A program made the position numbers and the translations under genes. A stretch of DNA of 43,999 bases from Rhodospirillales bacterium (lineage in GTDB: Bacteria > Pseudomonadota > Alphaproteobacteria > Acetobacterales > Acetobacteraceae): the NCBI GenBank assembly GCA_028869595.1, contig JAGWRU010000222.1, positions 1 to 43,999 of the forward strand, written 5' to 3'. Under the pieces are notes generated by a model. The model saw only the letters and a list, made by a program, of their open reading frames with translations, was not told the DNA's origin and did no database searches. Shown here piece by piece: positions 17,232-24,591 of this stretch (the stretch's first letter is position 1; each line of letters opens with the position of its first letter).

Positions 17232-18149
17232 TCAGATGGCGTCCCAGGAATAGACATTGCGGGTGCGCTCCAGCGGCGTCAGGCTGGATTGCCACGCGGG
17301 CAGCAGGCGTTCGGCGAGTTTTTCCACCGTCCAGCCATCGCCGCTATGCATCGTACGGATCGGCCGCGGCTGGGAATAGAGGTACATCTCGTTGCCGCGC
17401 GCGCCCAGGATCTGCCCGGAAATCCCCGCCGCCGCATCGCTCGCCAGAAACGCCGCGAGTTGCGCCACCTGATCGGGCCGCGTCTTGGCGGCACGCGCGG
17501 CCATCTGTTCCTCGCTCTGACCCGGCACGGTTTCGATCATGCGCGAGAAGGCATGCGGGCCGATGCAGTTGGAACGGATGTGGTAGCGCTGCATATCCAT
17601 CGCGATGGAGCGCGAAAGCCCGGCAATCCCCAGCTTGGCGGCGGCGTAATTGGCCTGCCCGATGCTGCCGATCAGCCCCGAGGTGCTGGTCATGTGCACG
17701 AAGGCGCCGCTTTCCTGGCGGCGGAAATGCGGGATGGCGGCACGGCTGACGTGAAACGCGCCGTAGAGATGGACCTTGATCACCGCATCGAATTCTTCCG
17801 GGCTCATGTAGTGAAACATCCGGTCGCGCAGGATGCCGGCATTGTTGACCACGATATCGAGCTTGCCATAGCGGTCGATCGCGGCGGCGACGATGCGCTG
17901 GGCTGCCTCCCACTCCGCCACGCTGTCGGTATTGGCGATCGCCGCACCCTGGCCGTGCGCGGCCTCGATCTCGGCCACCACCTGTTGCGCCGGGCTGGCG
18001 TCCTGGCCTTCGCCGGTCACCGCCGCGCCGACATCGTTGACCACGATTTGCGCACCGTTTTCGGCCATCACCAGGGCGATGGCGCGCCCGATGCCGCGCC
18101 CCGCCCCGGTGACGACGGCGACCTTGCCCTCCAGCATCTTCCGGCTCAT
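17232..18149 (-). CDS. SDR family dehydrogenase, probable 3-hydroxyacyl-CoA dehydrogenase type
   Basis: 305 residues with a complete classical SDR core: TGAGRGIGRAIA (TGxxxGxG), VVNNAGILRD (NNAG), the Ser in MTSTSGLIG, and Tyr-x-x-x-Lys as YAAAK. The insertion after the second strand (NDVGAAVTGEGQDASPA) and the long C-terminal tail resemble the dehydrogenase part of multifunctional enzyme type 2, so action on a 3-hydroxyacyl-CoA is plausible but unproven. I take ATG 18149, with a GAGGGA element about 9 nt upstream; an in-frame TTG two codons earlier and an ATG at 18137 are alternatives. It lies 24 nt after the alpha/beta-hydrolase gene and 13 nt before the CaiB/BaiF gene. Confidence 0.9.
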   Translation of the reverse strand: MSRKMLEGKVAVVTGAGRGIGRAIALVMAENGAQIVVNDVGAAVTGEGQDASPAQQVVAEIEAAHGQGAAIANTDSVAEWEAAQRIVAAAIDRYGKLDIVVNNAGILRDRMFHYMSPEEFDAVIKVHLYGAFHVSRAAIPHFRRQESGAFVHMTSTSGLIGSIGQANYAAAKLGIAGLSRSIAMDMQRYHIRSNCIGPHAFSRMIETVPGQSEEQMAARAAKTRPDQVAQLAAFLASDAAAGISGQILGARGNEMYLYSQPRPIRTMHSGDGWTVEKLAERLLPAWQSSLTPLERTRNVYSWDAI

Positions 18150-18173
18150 GCGCAATGTTCCCTCTGCTGCGGA

Positions 18174-18965
18174 TCAGAAACCGATTTCGGCGAGGAAGGC
18201 GGTGATGGCCTCGGCCACCAGATCCGGCGTCTGCACCGCCATGTAATGGGCGCTTTCCACGGCGCGGAAACGGGCATCGCGCATCGTGCGGGCAAGCGGT
18301 TCGATCAGCGCGGGCGGGCGCAGCGCATCGTGATTCCCCGCCATCAGCAGCACCGGACAGGCGATACCGGGCAATTCCTCGCTCACCCGCGCCTCGGCCA
18401 GCATGCGATAGATCGCCGCGTAACTCTCCGGATCATTGCCCAGCCAGCGGGCGCGGAAGCGGCGGAAGGTTTCGCCGTCGCCGCGCATCACCTCCGGATA
18501 GGAGGCGGCGAAGCCCTCCTCCGCCCCGGCGCGCGGACCGTTCGCTGCCATCGCATCGGCGCGGGCGAGCGTCGCCGCGCGGCGTTCGGGAACCACTCCG
18601 GTGGCCGGCGCCATCGCCACTACCCCGGCGATGCGCGCCGGGTGCCGGGCGGCGAAATGCAGCGCAATGCCCGCCCCCACGGCCACCCCTGCCAGCACCA
18701 CGCGCCCGGAGATGCGACGGGCATCGAGCAGGGCTGCAAGATCGGCGGCCATGGTATCGAAACTGACGGAACCGCGGATCTTCTCCGACAATCCGGCGCC
18801 GCGCGTATCATAGCGCAGTACCCGCAGCCCGTCGGGCAGGCGCGCCAGCACGCCATCCCAGCTTTCCAGCGTGCCGCCCATCTCATGGATCAGCACCAGC
18901 GTGCGTTCGCCGCTGCCGGAAACCTCGTAGCGCAGGGCGGCGCCGTTGACCTCGATCCAGTCCAT
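18174..18965 (-). CDS. Alpha/beta-hydrolase fold protein lacking the nucleophilic serine
   Basis: 263 residues resembling 3-oxoadipate enol-lactonase (PcaD)-type proteins: LVLIHEMGGTLESW (oxyanion region), RYDTRGAGLSE, then the nucleophile elbow VLAGVAVGAG. The elbow should read G-x-S-x-G; here it is G93-V-A95-V-G97, and the codon is clearly GCC (Ala). The acid D213 (in GNHDALRPP) and the base H240 (in ESAHYMA) are retained. Either the chemistry does not need a Ser nucleophile or the protein is non-catalytic. It starts on an ATG sharing one base with the upstream CoA-transferase B stop (TGATG), so is translationally coupled. A PcaD role is tempting beside PcaIJ-like genes but is contradicted by the missing Ser. 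Confidence 0.85.
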   Translation of the reverse strand: MDWIEVNGAALRYEVSGSGERTLVLIHEMGGTLESWDGVLARLPDGLRVLRYDTRGAGLSEKIRGSVSFDTMAADLAALLDARRISGRVVLAGVAVGAGIALHFAARHPARIAGVVAMAPATGVVPERRAATLARADAMAANGPRAGAEEGFAASYPEVMRGDGETFRRFRARWLGNDPESYAAIYRMLAEARVSEELPGIACPVLLMAGNHDALRPPALIEPLARTMRDARFRAVESAHYMAVQTPDLVAEAITAFLAEIGF

Positions 18966-19648
18966 CACACGCTCTCCGCCAGTTCGGGGGCGGCGATGGT
19001 GCGGCAATCGGCGGCAAAATGCAGCGGGGCGCCGGATTTCGCCTGCAATTCCTCCTGTGTGATCCCCGGTGCGATCTCGCGCACCAGGAATCCGGCATCG
19101 ATGACGTCGATCACCGCCAGATCGGTGAAAATGCGGGTGACGCAGCGCACCGCCGTCAACGGCAGGGTGCAGGCCTGCAGCAGCCGCGGCTCACCCTTGC
19201 GCGTGGTGTGCTCCATGATCACCCAGACGGCGCGGGCACAGGCGGCAAGATCCATCGCCCCGCCGACCAGCGGCCCCTTCTCCGGCAGACGCATGTCCCA
19301 ATTGGCAAGGTCGCCATTCGCCGCCACCTGAAACGCGCCGAGCACGGTGACGTCGATATGCCCGCCACGGATCATCGCGAAAGAGGCGGTGCTGTCGACG
19401 ATCGACGCGCCGGGGCGTAGTGTGATCCGCCGGCTGCCGGCATCGACCAGATCGGTATCCGCCGCCTCCGGCGTGGCCAGCGGGCCGCAGCCGATCACGC
19501 CGTTTTCGGCATGGATGAACACGTCGCGCCCATCCGGCACGTAATCCCCCGCCAGCACCGGCAGCCCCATGCCGAGATTGACGATCATGCCGTCTTCGAT
19601 GTCCTGCGCGGCGCGCCAGGCCATCTGGTTGCGATTGATCCCGCTCAT
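18965..19648 (-). CDS. CoA-transferase subunit B (3-oxoacid/3-oxoadipate CoA-transferase type)
   Basis: 227 residues. NLGMGLPVLAGDYVP at the N-terminus and HAENGVIGCGPLAT (about 46-59) match SCOT/PcaJ beta subunits; the Glu of ENG is the catalytic residue that forms the acyl-CoA thioester intermediate, and it is present. GGHIDVTVLGAFQVAANGDLANW and AVWVIMEHTTRKGEP are typical family blocks. It overlaps subunit A by 4 nt (ATGA) and is coupled to the alpha/beta-hydrolase-fold gene. It would transfer CoA, often from succinyl-CoA, to a 3-oxo acid; the acceptor is not known. Confidence 0.9.
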   Translation of the reverse strand: MSGINRNQMAWRAAQDIEDGMIVNLGMGLPVLAGDYVPDGRDVFIHAENGVIGCGPLATPEAADTDLVDAGSRRITLRPGASIVDSTASFAMIRGGHIDVTVLGAFQVAANGDLANWDMRLPEKGPLVGGAMDLAACARAVWVIMEHTTRKGEPRLLQACTLPLTAVRCVTRIFTDLAVIDVIDAGFLVREIAPGITQEELQAKSGAPLHFAADCRTIAAPELAESV

Positions 19649-20322
19649 GGCATGTCTCCCACCGCGACGACGCGATCGATGAAGGCGCCGGCAAGCTGGA
19701 TATCCGGCTGGGCGAGGGGGGCATCTTCGATGATGCGCACTTCGGCGACGCTCAACCGCGCCGCGGTCGCCATGGCCGGGCCGAAATTCGCCTGGGCGTA
19801 GCGAAAAGCCAGATTGCCGTAGCGATCGGCGCGATCAGCGCGGATCAGCGCCAGATCGCCGGTGATCGCGGTTTCCAGCACATAGTCGCGGTCGCCGAAA
19901 CGGCGCGTCTCCTTGCCGGCGGCCAATTCCGTGCCGAAGCCGACCGGGGTGTAGAAGGCGGGAATGCCGGCGCCGCCGGCGCGGATCTTCTCGGCGAAAC
20001 TGCCCTGGGGCAGGCATTCCAGCTCGATCTCGCCCTTCTTCCAGCGTTCCTCGAAGGCGGATAAGCCTTTGGCATGGCCGCGCGCGGCACTGCACACCAC
20101 TTTGCGCACCTGCCCGGCCTCGATCAGTTCATGGGTCACGGAATAGCGATGCGTGGCGGAGTTCACCACCAGCGTCAAATCGCGCAGGCCGCGTTCGCAC
20201 AGCGCACGGATCAGCACATTGGGAAAACCCGCGCCGCCGAAACCGGAAATCAGCACGACGGCGCCATCGCGCACGCCATCCATCGCTGCCGCAGCCGCCG
20301 CCACCCTTTTGTCGATCGGCAT
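19645..20322 (-). CDS. CoA-transferase subunit A (3-oxoacid/3-oxoadipate CoA-transferase type)
   Basis: 225 residues. ISGFGGAGFPNVLIRAL is the glycine-rich start of the alpha subunit, and PQGSFAEKIRAGGAGIPAFY plus GFGTELAAGKETR are close to PcaI/AtoD patterns. It is the first gene of the six-gene cassette; GGGGGA lies about 4 nt before the ATG. The 51-nt gap to the transglutaminase-like gene upstream holds no clear promoter, so the cassette may also be read from further up. With subunit B it forms the class I CoA-transferase that activates the pathway acid or returns CoA at the end. Confidence 0.9.
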   Translation of the reverse strand: MPIDKRVAAAAAAMDGVRDGAVVLISGFGGAGFPNVLIRALCERGLRDLTLVVNSATHRYSVTHELIEAGQVRKVVCSAARGHAKGLSAFEERWKKGEIELECLPQGSFAEKIRAGGAGIPAFYTPVGFGTELAAGKETRRFGDRDYVLETAITGDLALIRADRADRYGNLAFRYAQANFGPAMATAARLSVAEVRIIEDAPLAQPDIQLAGAFIDRVVAVGDMP

Positions 20323-20373
20323 GTTTCCCCCGCGTCTTTCTTCGCCTCATTAGCGGGCGAGATGCGGGGACGG

Positions 20374-21264
20374 TCAAGCCGGCTCGGGTTCCACCGTGAC
20401 CGTGACATCGACATCGAGGCCGATCGCATCGCCGGCATCGCCGATATAACCGCCGGCCACCGGCACGGCCTGAGAGGGGGTGCGCGCCACCGAAACGCGG
20501 ATCAGATTGACGCCCGCGATCAGCCCGTTGGTCGGATCGAATTCCACCCAGCCCGCACCGGGCAAATAGATTGCGCACCACGCATGCGTCGCCCCGCCGC
20601 CCTGCATCACCGGCCCGCTTTCCGACGGCGCGGGATCGTATAGATAGCCGCTGGTGAAACGCGCGGCGAAGCCCAGGGCACGGGCGGCTTCCATCATCAG
20701 CAGCGCGAAATCGCGACAGGCGCCGGATTTGCTGGCCAGCGTCTCGGTCGGCAGATTGGTGCCTTCCGCATCGCGCGCCTCGTAGCGGAAATCCGCCTTG
20801 ATCGCCTCGGTCATCGCGATCAGCAGATCGAGCGTGCCGGTGCGTCCGCGCAGCGACAAAAAGCGGCGCGCCCAGCGATCCACCACGCGCTCCGGATCGG
20901 GGCAATGACGCTCGGCGAGGCGGGCAAGATCGGGCGCCTCGTCCACCGCATAGCTGAACGGATAGGTCTCGGCCACCGGATCGAGCCAGGGTTCCACCGG
21001 GGTCGGAAAATGCTCCAGATCGAGGCGGGAGATGATCACCAGATCGTCGGTTTCCCGCTCGTCGAAATCGACCGTCGCGATGGAATTGCCGAACACGTCA
21101 TGTGTCCAGCGGATATCACCGCCCGGCGGGGTCAGGCCGAGCGTCGCATCCCGCAGACGCAGATCGTGGCTGTCGCGCGGGCGCAGCATCAGCCGATGCG
21201 GCAGCAGCCGCACGGTGCGGGCATAGCGATATTCGGTGGTGTGGACGATGCGCACATGCGCCAT
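20374..21264 (-). CDS. Transglutaminase-like cysteine protease-fold protein
   Basis: 296 residues. The N-terminal domain (about 1-85) is the bacterial transglutaminase-like N-domain: VRIVHTTEYRYARTVRLLPH, MLRPRD, WTHDVFGNSIATVDF. The core follows with the triad: Cys in SKSGACRDFALLM, His in ATHAWCAIYLP, Asp in WVEFDPTNG. Such proteins are usually cytoplasmic peptidases or amidases of unknown substrate. No signal peptide is visible. An AGGA ribosome site lies 8 nt before the ATG. It follows COQ9 by 10 nt, so def, COQ9 and this gene likely form an operon. Confidence 0.9.
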   Translation of the reverse strand: MAHVRIVHTTEYRYARTVRLLPHRLMLRPRDSHDLRLRDATLGLTPPGGDIRWTHDVFGNSIATVDFDERETDDLVIISRLDLEHFPTPVEPWLDPVAETYPFSYAVDEAPDLARLAERHCPDPERVVDRWARRFLSLRGRTGTLDLLIAMTEAIKADFRYEARDAEGTNLPTETLASKSGACRDFALLMMEAARALGFAARFTSGYLYDPAPSESGPVMQGGGATHAWCAIYLPGAGWVEFDPTNGLIAGVNLIRVSVARTPSQAVPVAGGYIGDAGDAIGLDVDVTVTVEPEPA

Positions 21265-21274
21265 GAGGTACGTC

Positions 21275-21868
21275 CTACGCGGCGCGACGGAAGCGGGCGC
21301 GCAGCTTGCCGATGCGCGCGATACCGGCCAGACGCCGGTCGATGAAAGCCATCGTCGCTGCCGCCTCCTCGCTGTCATCGCGCAGCCAGAACAGCACCGC
21401 GCTGGCATAGATCGCGGCCAGGCTGGCACGCTTGGTGTACCAGGACATATCCGCCGCCCGATCGCCCGCCGCATGCCAGATGGCATCGACGGTGCGCGCG
21501 GTGATGCGCGCCGCGATGGCGCTATTGCCGGGCAAGCCCAGCCAGCCCAGCGCGCGGCGCACCGCTTCGCGATGCGGTCGGTTCTGCGCGAAGCGCAGCG
21601 CCAGCAGGGCACGCACCCGCTTGGCCACACCCATCCCGGTGAAATCGGGCGCGGCCTCGGCCATGCGCCGATCGGCCAGGTCGCACCATGCCTCGATCAT
21701 GTCGGCGCGCCCGTCGGGAAACAGCAACAGCGCCTCATCCGCCGCCATGCCGGCATCGGCCAGGCCATGGGCCAGGGCACGGTTCGTCCAGCCATCGAAG
21801 GACACATGCCCCAGCATCGCCTCCAGCGCCGCGTCACGTTCGGGGGAGCGTTCGATGCTGGCGGTCAT
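21275..21868 (-). CDS. COQ9 family protein, ubiquinone biosynthesis factor
   Basis: 197 residues. The family signature is seen in GHVSFDGWTNRALAHGLADAG near the N-terminus and in RVRALLALRFAQNRPHREAVRRALGWL in the middle, with WYTKRASLAAIYASAVLFWLRD towards the end. COQ9 is a lipid-binding helper of the demethoxyubiquinone hydroxylase in mitochondria, and this form is common in alphaproteobacteria. Its ATG overlaps the peptide deformylase stop by 4 nt, indicating coupled translation. ubiG elsewhere in the window fits a ubiquinone-using organism. Confidence 0.9.
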   Translation of the reverse strand: MTASIERSPERDAALEAMLGHVSFDGWTNRALAHGLADAGMAADEALLLFPDGRADMIEAWCDLADRRMAEAAPDFTGMGVAKRVRALLALRFAQNRPHREAVRRALGWLGLPGNSAIAARITARTVDAIWHAAGDRAADMSWYTKRASLAAIYASAVLFWLRDDSEEAAATMAFIDRRLAGIARIGKLRARFRRAA

Positions 21869-22422
21869 GACCGTATCTCCGGCGCGGGCGCGGCGAAGGC
21901 GCCGGCACGCTGCAATTCCTCGATGAACCCGAACCGGGAAAAATCCTGCATCCGCATCGGATAGAGGATCCCGTCCAGGTGGTCGTTCTCATGTTGTACC
22001 ACACCGGCGTGGAAACCACCCGCCTCGCGCGCCACCGGCTCGCCGTCGCGATCAAGCCCGCGATAACGGATGCGCGGCGCGCGCGGCACGGCGGCGCGCA
22101 AGCCGGGAATCGACAGACACCCCTCCCAGCGCAGCACCCGTTCCGGCCCCAGCAGTTCGACCTCGGGGTTGATCAGCACCGCATTGCCTTCGAACCCGTC
22201 ATCGGGACCATCCCCGGCCCGACCCGCCGGCACGCGAAAGACGAACAGGCGCAGCGGCACATGCACCTGCGGCGCGGCCAGACCGGCACCGGCGGCATCC
22301 TCCATCGTTTCGATCATATCGGCGATCAGGCGGCGGATTTCGGGCGCGGCGGGGTCGGTGACCGGGGTGCAGCGCTGCAGCAGCACCGGATGGCCCATGC
22401 GGGCGATCTTGAGGATGGACAT
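21865..22422 (-). CDS. def: Peptide deformylase
   Basis: 185 residues with the three canonical motifs: GAGLAAPQV (motif 1), EGCLSIPG (motif 2, metal-binding Cys) and QHENDHLDG (motif 3, HExxH with two metal His and catalytic Glu). It removes the formyl group from nascent proteins. I start at ATG 22422, where [14 protein letters not shown] is the family start and GGAAAG lies about 5 nt upstream; upstream codons belong to the divergent promoter region. It is first in a probable def-COQ9-transglutaminase operon and divergent from rpsU. Typical genomes pair def with fmt; fmt is not present here, so this may be a second copy. Confidence 0.93.
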   Translation of the reverse strand: MSILKIARMGHPVLLQRCTPVTDPAAPEIRRLIADMIETMEDAAGAGLAAPQVHVPLRLFVFRVPAGRAGDGPDDGFEGNAVLINPEVELLGPERVLRWEGCLSIPGLRAAVPRAPRIRYRGLDRDGEPVAREAGGFHAGVVQHENDHLDGILYPMRMQDFSRFGFIEELQRAGAFAAPAPEIRS

Positions 22423-22468
22423 GCGTTCTTTCCGGCTGTGCAGGGCGGGTTTTGCGACAAATTCCCTA

Positions 22469-22496
22469 TTGGCAGGCGTGGCGTGCGTGCTATAGC
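22469..22496 (+). promoter_or_regulatory. Probable sigma-70 promoter of rpsU
   Basis: TTGGCA (22469-22474), a 16-nt spacer and TATAGC (22491-22496) lie about 130 nt upstream of rpsU in the 206-nt gap shared with the divergent def gene. The -10 lies in the self-complementary GCTATAGC, so it could serve either strand, but only the plus strand has a matching -35. Confidence 0.55.
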
Positions 22497-22628
22497 GCGC
22501 TCTCTTGCGCCGGGAAACGGCAGCGAGACGATATTCCACGTCCGTCCCGGCGGCATCAGCCGCCCCGATGGGCTTCACGGTTCTGTTCCGCTCCGGCGGG
22601 CCTGGCAGAGACAGGAGAAGGCGGCCAA

Positions 22629-22832
22629 GTGCAGGTTCTGGTTCGTGACAACAATGTCGATCAGGCGCTCAAGGCGCTGAAGAAGAAGATGCAGCGCGAG
22701 GGCATTTTCCGGGAAATGAAGCTGCGCCGGCACTTCGAGAAGCCGTCCGAGCGTCGTGCCCGTGAAGCGGCGGAAGCCGTGCGCCGCGCCCGCAAGATGG
22801 AGCGCAAGCGGCTGGAGCGCGAGGGGTTCTAA
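22629..22832 (+). CDS. rpsU: 30S ribosomal protein S21
   Basis: 67 residues, strongly basic: [20 protein letters not shown], then [16 protein letters not shown] and a long Arg/Lys-rich C-terminal helix. This is the standard alphaproteobacterial S21, which sits near the anti-Shine-Dalgarno end of 16S rRNA. The start is GTG 22629, with AGGAGAAGG just upstream. It stands alone, with its own promoter, and is not joined to primase or sigma-factor genes as in some other groups. Confidence 0.95.
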   Translation: MQVLVRDNNVDQALKALKKKMQREGIFREMKLRRHFEKPSERRAREAAEAVRRARKMERKRLEREGF

Positions 22833-22842
22833 CTCCCCGCCT

Positions 22843-22858
22843 CTCGCCGCATGGCGAG
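22843..22858 (+). terminator. Small hairpin after rpsU, possible terminator
   Basis: CTCGCC-GCAT-GGCGAG, a 6-bp stem with a 4-nt loop, begins 11 nt after the rpsU stop. There is no T-run behind it, so support is limited to position and symmetry. Confidence 0.3.
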
Positions 22859-22961
22859 GCCGATGCGCCGGTCCCGGTCATCCGCCGCCATGCCGGCAGC
22901 GCCGCCTGAGCCTTCTTTCGCATTCCGGACCATCGCCGCAATCCGGACCACGACCTTCGAC

Positions 22962-22989
22962 CAGCCCGCATGCCTTGCATGACGGGCTG
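22962..22989. other. Imperfect inverted repeat upstream of the MocR-type gene
   Basis: CAGCCCG ... CGGGCTG with inner CATG / CATG and one bulged base, loop CCTTG. It lies in the 262-nt gap between rpsU and the MocR-family gene, about 105 nt before that gene's start. It could be a late rpsU terminator or a regulator site; nothing else recognisable is seen in this gap. Confidence 0.35.
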
Positions 22990-23094
22990 TTCGCATGCGT
23001 GATCGGCCGTGCGCTGCCATCACCCCAGCCCTGCGGATCGCTACGCCCGGGATAGGCTGATTTCGGCCATTCGGATCGGCTAGACATTGCTGCC

Positions 23095-24540
23095 ATGTTC
23101 CTGCCGGACCAGAATCGCCAGCTTGCCGTGTTCGACCGCCTGCGCCGGGCGATCCTGGCGGGCTCCCTGCAAGCCGGGGCGCGCCTGCCGCCGTCCCGCC
23201 GTCTGGCGGAGGAGCTTTCCGTCTCCCGCCAGACCGTGGTGCTGGCCTATGAGCGTCTGGCCGCCGAGGGCTATGTCCGGGCCCGCATCGGCAGCGGCAC
23301 GTTCGTTGCCGCCGATCTGCCCGATGCCGCCCCGCCAACCGCCGCGCCGCCGCCCGGCGCGGCGCAATCGCTGTCGCGGCGCGGCGCGATGCTGGCGGCG
23401 ATCCCCGCCCAGGCCTCGGCGGGACCGCCCCTTGCCGGCGCCATGCTGGCCCCCGGCGTGCCGGCTTTCGATCTGTTTCCGGCACGCGACTGGGCGCGCT
23501 CGGCCAGCCGGGTGCTGCGCACGCTGGGCGCGGGCCTCACCGGCTATCCGCCGCCGCAGGGGCTTGCGGTGCTGCGCACCGCCATTGCCGCGCATCTTGC
23601 CGCCACGCGCGGCCTGGCCGCCGACCCCGAGGCAATCGTGATCACCGGCGGCACGCAGCAGGCGCTGGGCATGGCGGCTTCCCTGCTGCTCGATCCCGGC
23701 GACCGGGCCTGGGTGGAAAATCCCGGCTATATCGCCGGGCGGGGCGCATTGGCAGCGGCCGGCGCGCAGACGATCGGCGTGCCCAGTGATGCCGAGGGGA
23801 TGGATATCGCCGCCGGTATCGCCGCGGCCGCTGATGCGCGGCTGGTCCTGGTCGCCCCCTCGCACGCCACACCGCTGGGCGCAGCCCTGGCCTTGAACCG
23901 CCGCCTCGCCTTGCTGGACTGGGCCGGGCGCGCCGGGGTGTGGGTGCTGGAAGACGATTGCGACTCCGAATTCCGCTGGGAAGGCCACCCGTTGCCACCG
24001 CTCGCCACGCTGGATCGGGCCGGGCGGGTGATCTATTGCGGCAGCTTCAGCAAGACGCTCGCGCCCGCGCTGCGGCTGGGCTTCCTGGTTGCACCGCCGC
24101 CGCTGGTGCCGGCTTTCGTGCGGTTGCATACGCTGCTCGATCGCGGCACCGATGCGCTGGCCCAGGCGACGCTCGCGGATTTCATGGGGGCCGGGCTGCT
24201 CGCCCCGCATATCCGGCGGATGCGCACGGAATATGCCGCCCGCCGCGCGGCGCTGCTGGCGGCTTTTGCCCGCCATGCGCCGATGCTGACCCCCGTGGCC
24301 GCACCGGGCGGGCTCCATCTGACCCTGCGCCTGCCTGCCGGCGCGGATGAGGCGGCCATCGTCGCCGCCTGCCGGGCGCGCGGCCTGGGGGTGCAGCCCT
24401 TGGCCGCCTATTATCTCGGCCCAGCACGCATGCCCGGGCTGGTGGCGGGGTTTGCCGGCACGCCGGAAGCGCTTGCCGCCGATTGCGCGCGCCGGCTGGC
24501 AAGCGCGGTCGCGGCCGCGGGCGATGGCGGAAATCGTTGA
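23095..24540 (+). CDS. MocR/PdxR-family transcriptional regulator (GntR HTH fused to aminotransferase domain)
   Basis: 481 residues. Residues about 10-80 form a GntR-type winged helix: FDRLRRAILAGSLQAGARLP, SRRLAEELSVSRQTVVLAYE, GYVRARIGSGTFV. After an Ala/Pro linker comes a fold-type I aminotransferase domain, with GGTQQALGMAASLLLDPGD, the Asp in EDDCDSEF, and the PLP lysine in GSFSKTLAPALRLG. MocR proteins sense PLP or an amino compound and usually control a nearby gene. No pdx or aminotransferase gene is adjacent; the following gene encodes a PEP-CTERM protein whose TTGACA overlaps this gene's stop codon. Start ATG is the first Met before the HTH; the ribosome site is weak. Confidence 0.9.
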   Translation: MFLPDQNRQLAVFDRLRRAILAGSLQAGARLPPSRRLAEELSVSRQTVVLAYERLAAEGYVRARIGSGTFVAADLPDAAPPTAAPPPGAAQSLSRRGAMLAAIPAQASAGPPLAGAMLAPGVPAFDLFPARDWARSASRVLRTLGAGLTGYPPPQGLAVLRTAIAAHLAATRGLAADPEAIVITGGTQQALGMAASLLLDPGDRAWVENPGYIAGRGALAAAGAQTIGVPSDAEGMDIAAGIAAAADARLVLVAPSHATPLGAALALNRRLALLDWAGRAGVWVLEDDCDSEFRWEGHPLPPLATLDRAGRVIYCGSFSKTLAPALRLGFLVAPPPLVPAFVRLHTLLDRGTDALAQATLADFMGAGLLAPHIRRMRTEYAARRAALLAAFARHAPMLTPVAAPGGLHLTLRLPAGADEAAIVAACRARGLGVQPLAAYYLGPARMPGLVAGFAGTPEALAADCARRLASAVAAAGDGGNR

Positions 24541-24565
24541 CAAACCTAGCCTGTTTGCGTTAATT
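24537..24565 (+). promoter_or_regulatory. Probable promoter of the PEP-CTERM gene
   Basis: A perfect TTGACA (24537-24542) overlaps the TGA of the MocR-type gene. About 16-17 nt later comes an A/T-rich GTTAATTT block (24559-24566) that can serve as -10. This is among the best -35 matches in the window and gives the exported protein its own transcription start. Confidence 0.6.
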
Positions 24566-24575
24566 TAGACGTCTA
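24566..24575. promoter_or_regulatory. Perfect palindrome TAGACGTCTA at the predicted start site
   Basis: A 10-bp perfect dyad lies directly behind the -10 box of the PEP-CTERM promoter, about where transcription would begin and about 17 nt before ATG 24592. The position suits a repressor operator. The protein that would bind it is unknown. Confidence 0.35.
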
Positions 24576-24591
24576 GGGTAACGATTTGGCT

